A DNA stretch of 14,308 nucleotides. Source: Pseudomonadota bacterium. Lineage in GTDB: Bacteria; Pseudomonadota; Alphaproteobacteria; Rhizobiales; Xanthobacteraceae. The stretch is taken from NCBI GenBank assembly GCA_023414975.1, contig JAEZMI010000424.1:1-14308 (forward strand), given 5' to 3'. The notes under the pieces were generated by a model. It made no database searches. It saw nothing but the letters and a program-made list of their open reading frames with translations, and was not told the origin of the DNA. Of this stretch, positions 14,196 to 14,308 are shown piece after piece. The position numbers were made by a program, and so were the translations under genes. The number at the start of each line of letters is the position of its first letter. The first letter of the stretch is position 1.

Positions 14196-14308
14196 ATGGA
14201 CGCGACGGACCCCTTTAACAAGATCTCTTCGCCCCGCATCTTTCTGGTGCGGATGTTCGTGTTCGTCCTGCTCTGTCTTGCACTCGCCTCCATCCTGCAC
14301 GAGCAGAT
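14196..14308 (+). CDS. N-terminus of a probable MotA/TolQ/ExbB-family membrane protein, cut by the right edge
   Basis: Thirty-seven complete codons are present, with no stop before the end of the window. The ATG at 14196 has AGGAGA eleven bases upstream, a slightly long spacing. The peptide starts MDATDPFNKISSPRIFLVRM and continues as a hydrophobic helix (about residues 16-34, FLVRMFVFVLLCLALASIL) ending ILHEQ. A short polar start, an S/T-P-R-x-(Y/F)-L-V-R-M segment, then a first membrane helix is what I recall for the MotA/TolQ/ExbB-like proton channel proteins found near suhB in Hyphomicrobiales; too little is present to prove it. Any single-helix-first membrane protein remains possible. 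Confidence 0.55.
   Translation, partial: MDATDPFNKISSPRIFLVRMFVFVLLCLALASILHEQ

Noticed and set aside
1..14308. Mobile elements, CRISPR arrays, tRNA or rRNA genes
   Set aside because: No transposase, integrase, regularly spaced repeats or recognisable structural RNA sequence was seen on either strand; gene order and codon bias look uniformly chromosomal.

Overview
The window looks like an ordinary chromosomal segment of a GC-rich alphaproteobacterium, most likely Hyphomicrobiales (Rhizobiales) and perhaps near Xanthobacteraceae. The evidence is the strong G/C bias at third codon positions, a DUF4164 gene placed directly before zapA, and a tkt-gap-pgk-class I aldolase run next to a ThiE-like gene. 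The family assignment is inference. I see no mobile element, CRISPR array, tRNA or rRNA.

Left arm (1-3684, minus strand): a truncated membrane sensor (signal peptide, 7TMR-DISM-type periplasmic and seven-helix region, PAS domain; output domain beyond the left edge); a periplasmic Sel1-repeat protein; and a ThiE-fold protein that lacks key active-site residues. The ThiE-like stop and the Sel1 start overlap as TGATG.

Centre (3685-6512): a spacer of about 280 bp with divergent genes on either side leads to one plus-strand gene for an 833-residue exported protein. It has a triplicated repeat ending in GPW, a Trp/Gly/Tyr-rich middle and a Gly-rich tail. A strong hairpin terminator separates it from the convergent metabolic operon.

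Core (6544-12135, minus strand): tkt, gap, pgk and class I fba in transcription order, forming a central carbon operon for lower glycolysis/gluconeogenesis and the pentose phosphate or Calvin pathways. A good sigma70-type promoter (TTGACA, 16 bp, TATCAC) lies upstream of tkt, and a U-tailed terminator lies after fba. Two long intercistronic hairpins, a short direct repeat and a seven-codon leader ORF occur between the genes. An unassigned coding-like frame of 45 codons overlaps the end of pgk and fills most of the pgk-fba gap.

Right arm (12431-14308, plus strand): DUF4164 coiled-coil protein, ZapA (FtsZ-ring regulator), SuhB-type inositol monophosphatase, and the N-terminus of a probable MotA/TolQ/ExbB-family membrane protein cut by the right edge.

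I found no convincing new multi-gene system. The best leads are the small ORF between pgk and fba, the degenerate ThiE homologue coupled to a Sel1 protein, and the large repeat protein of unknown role.
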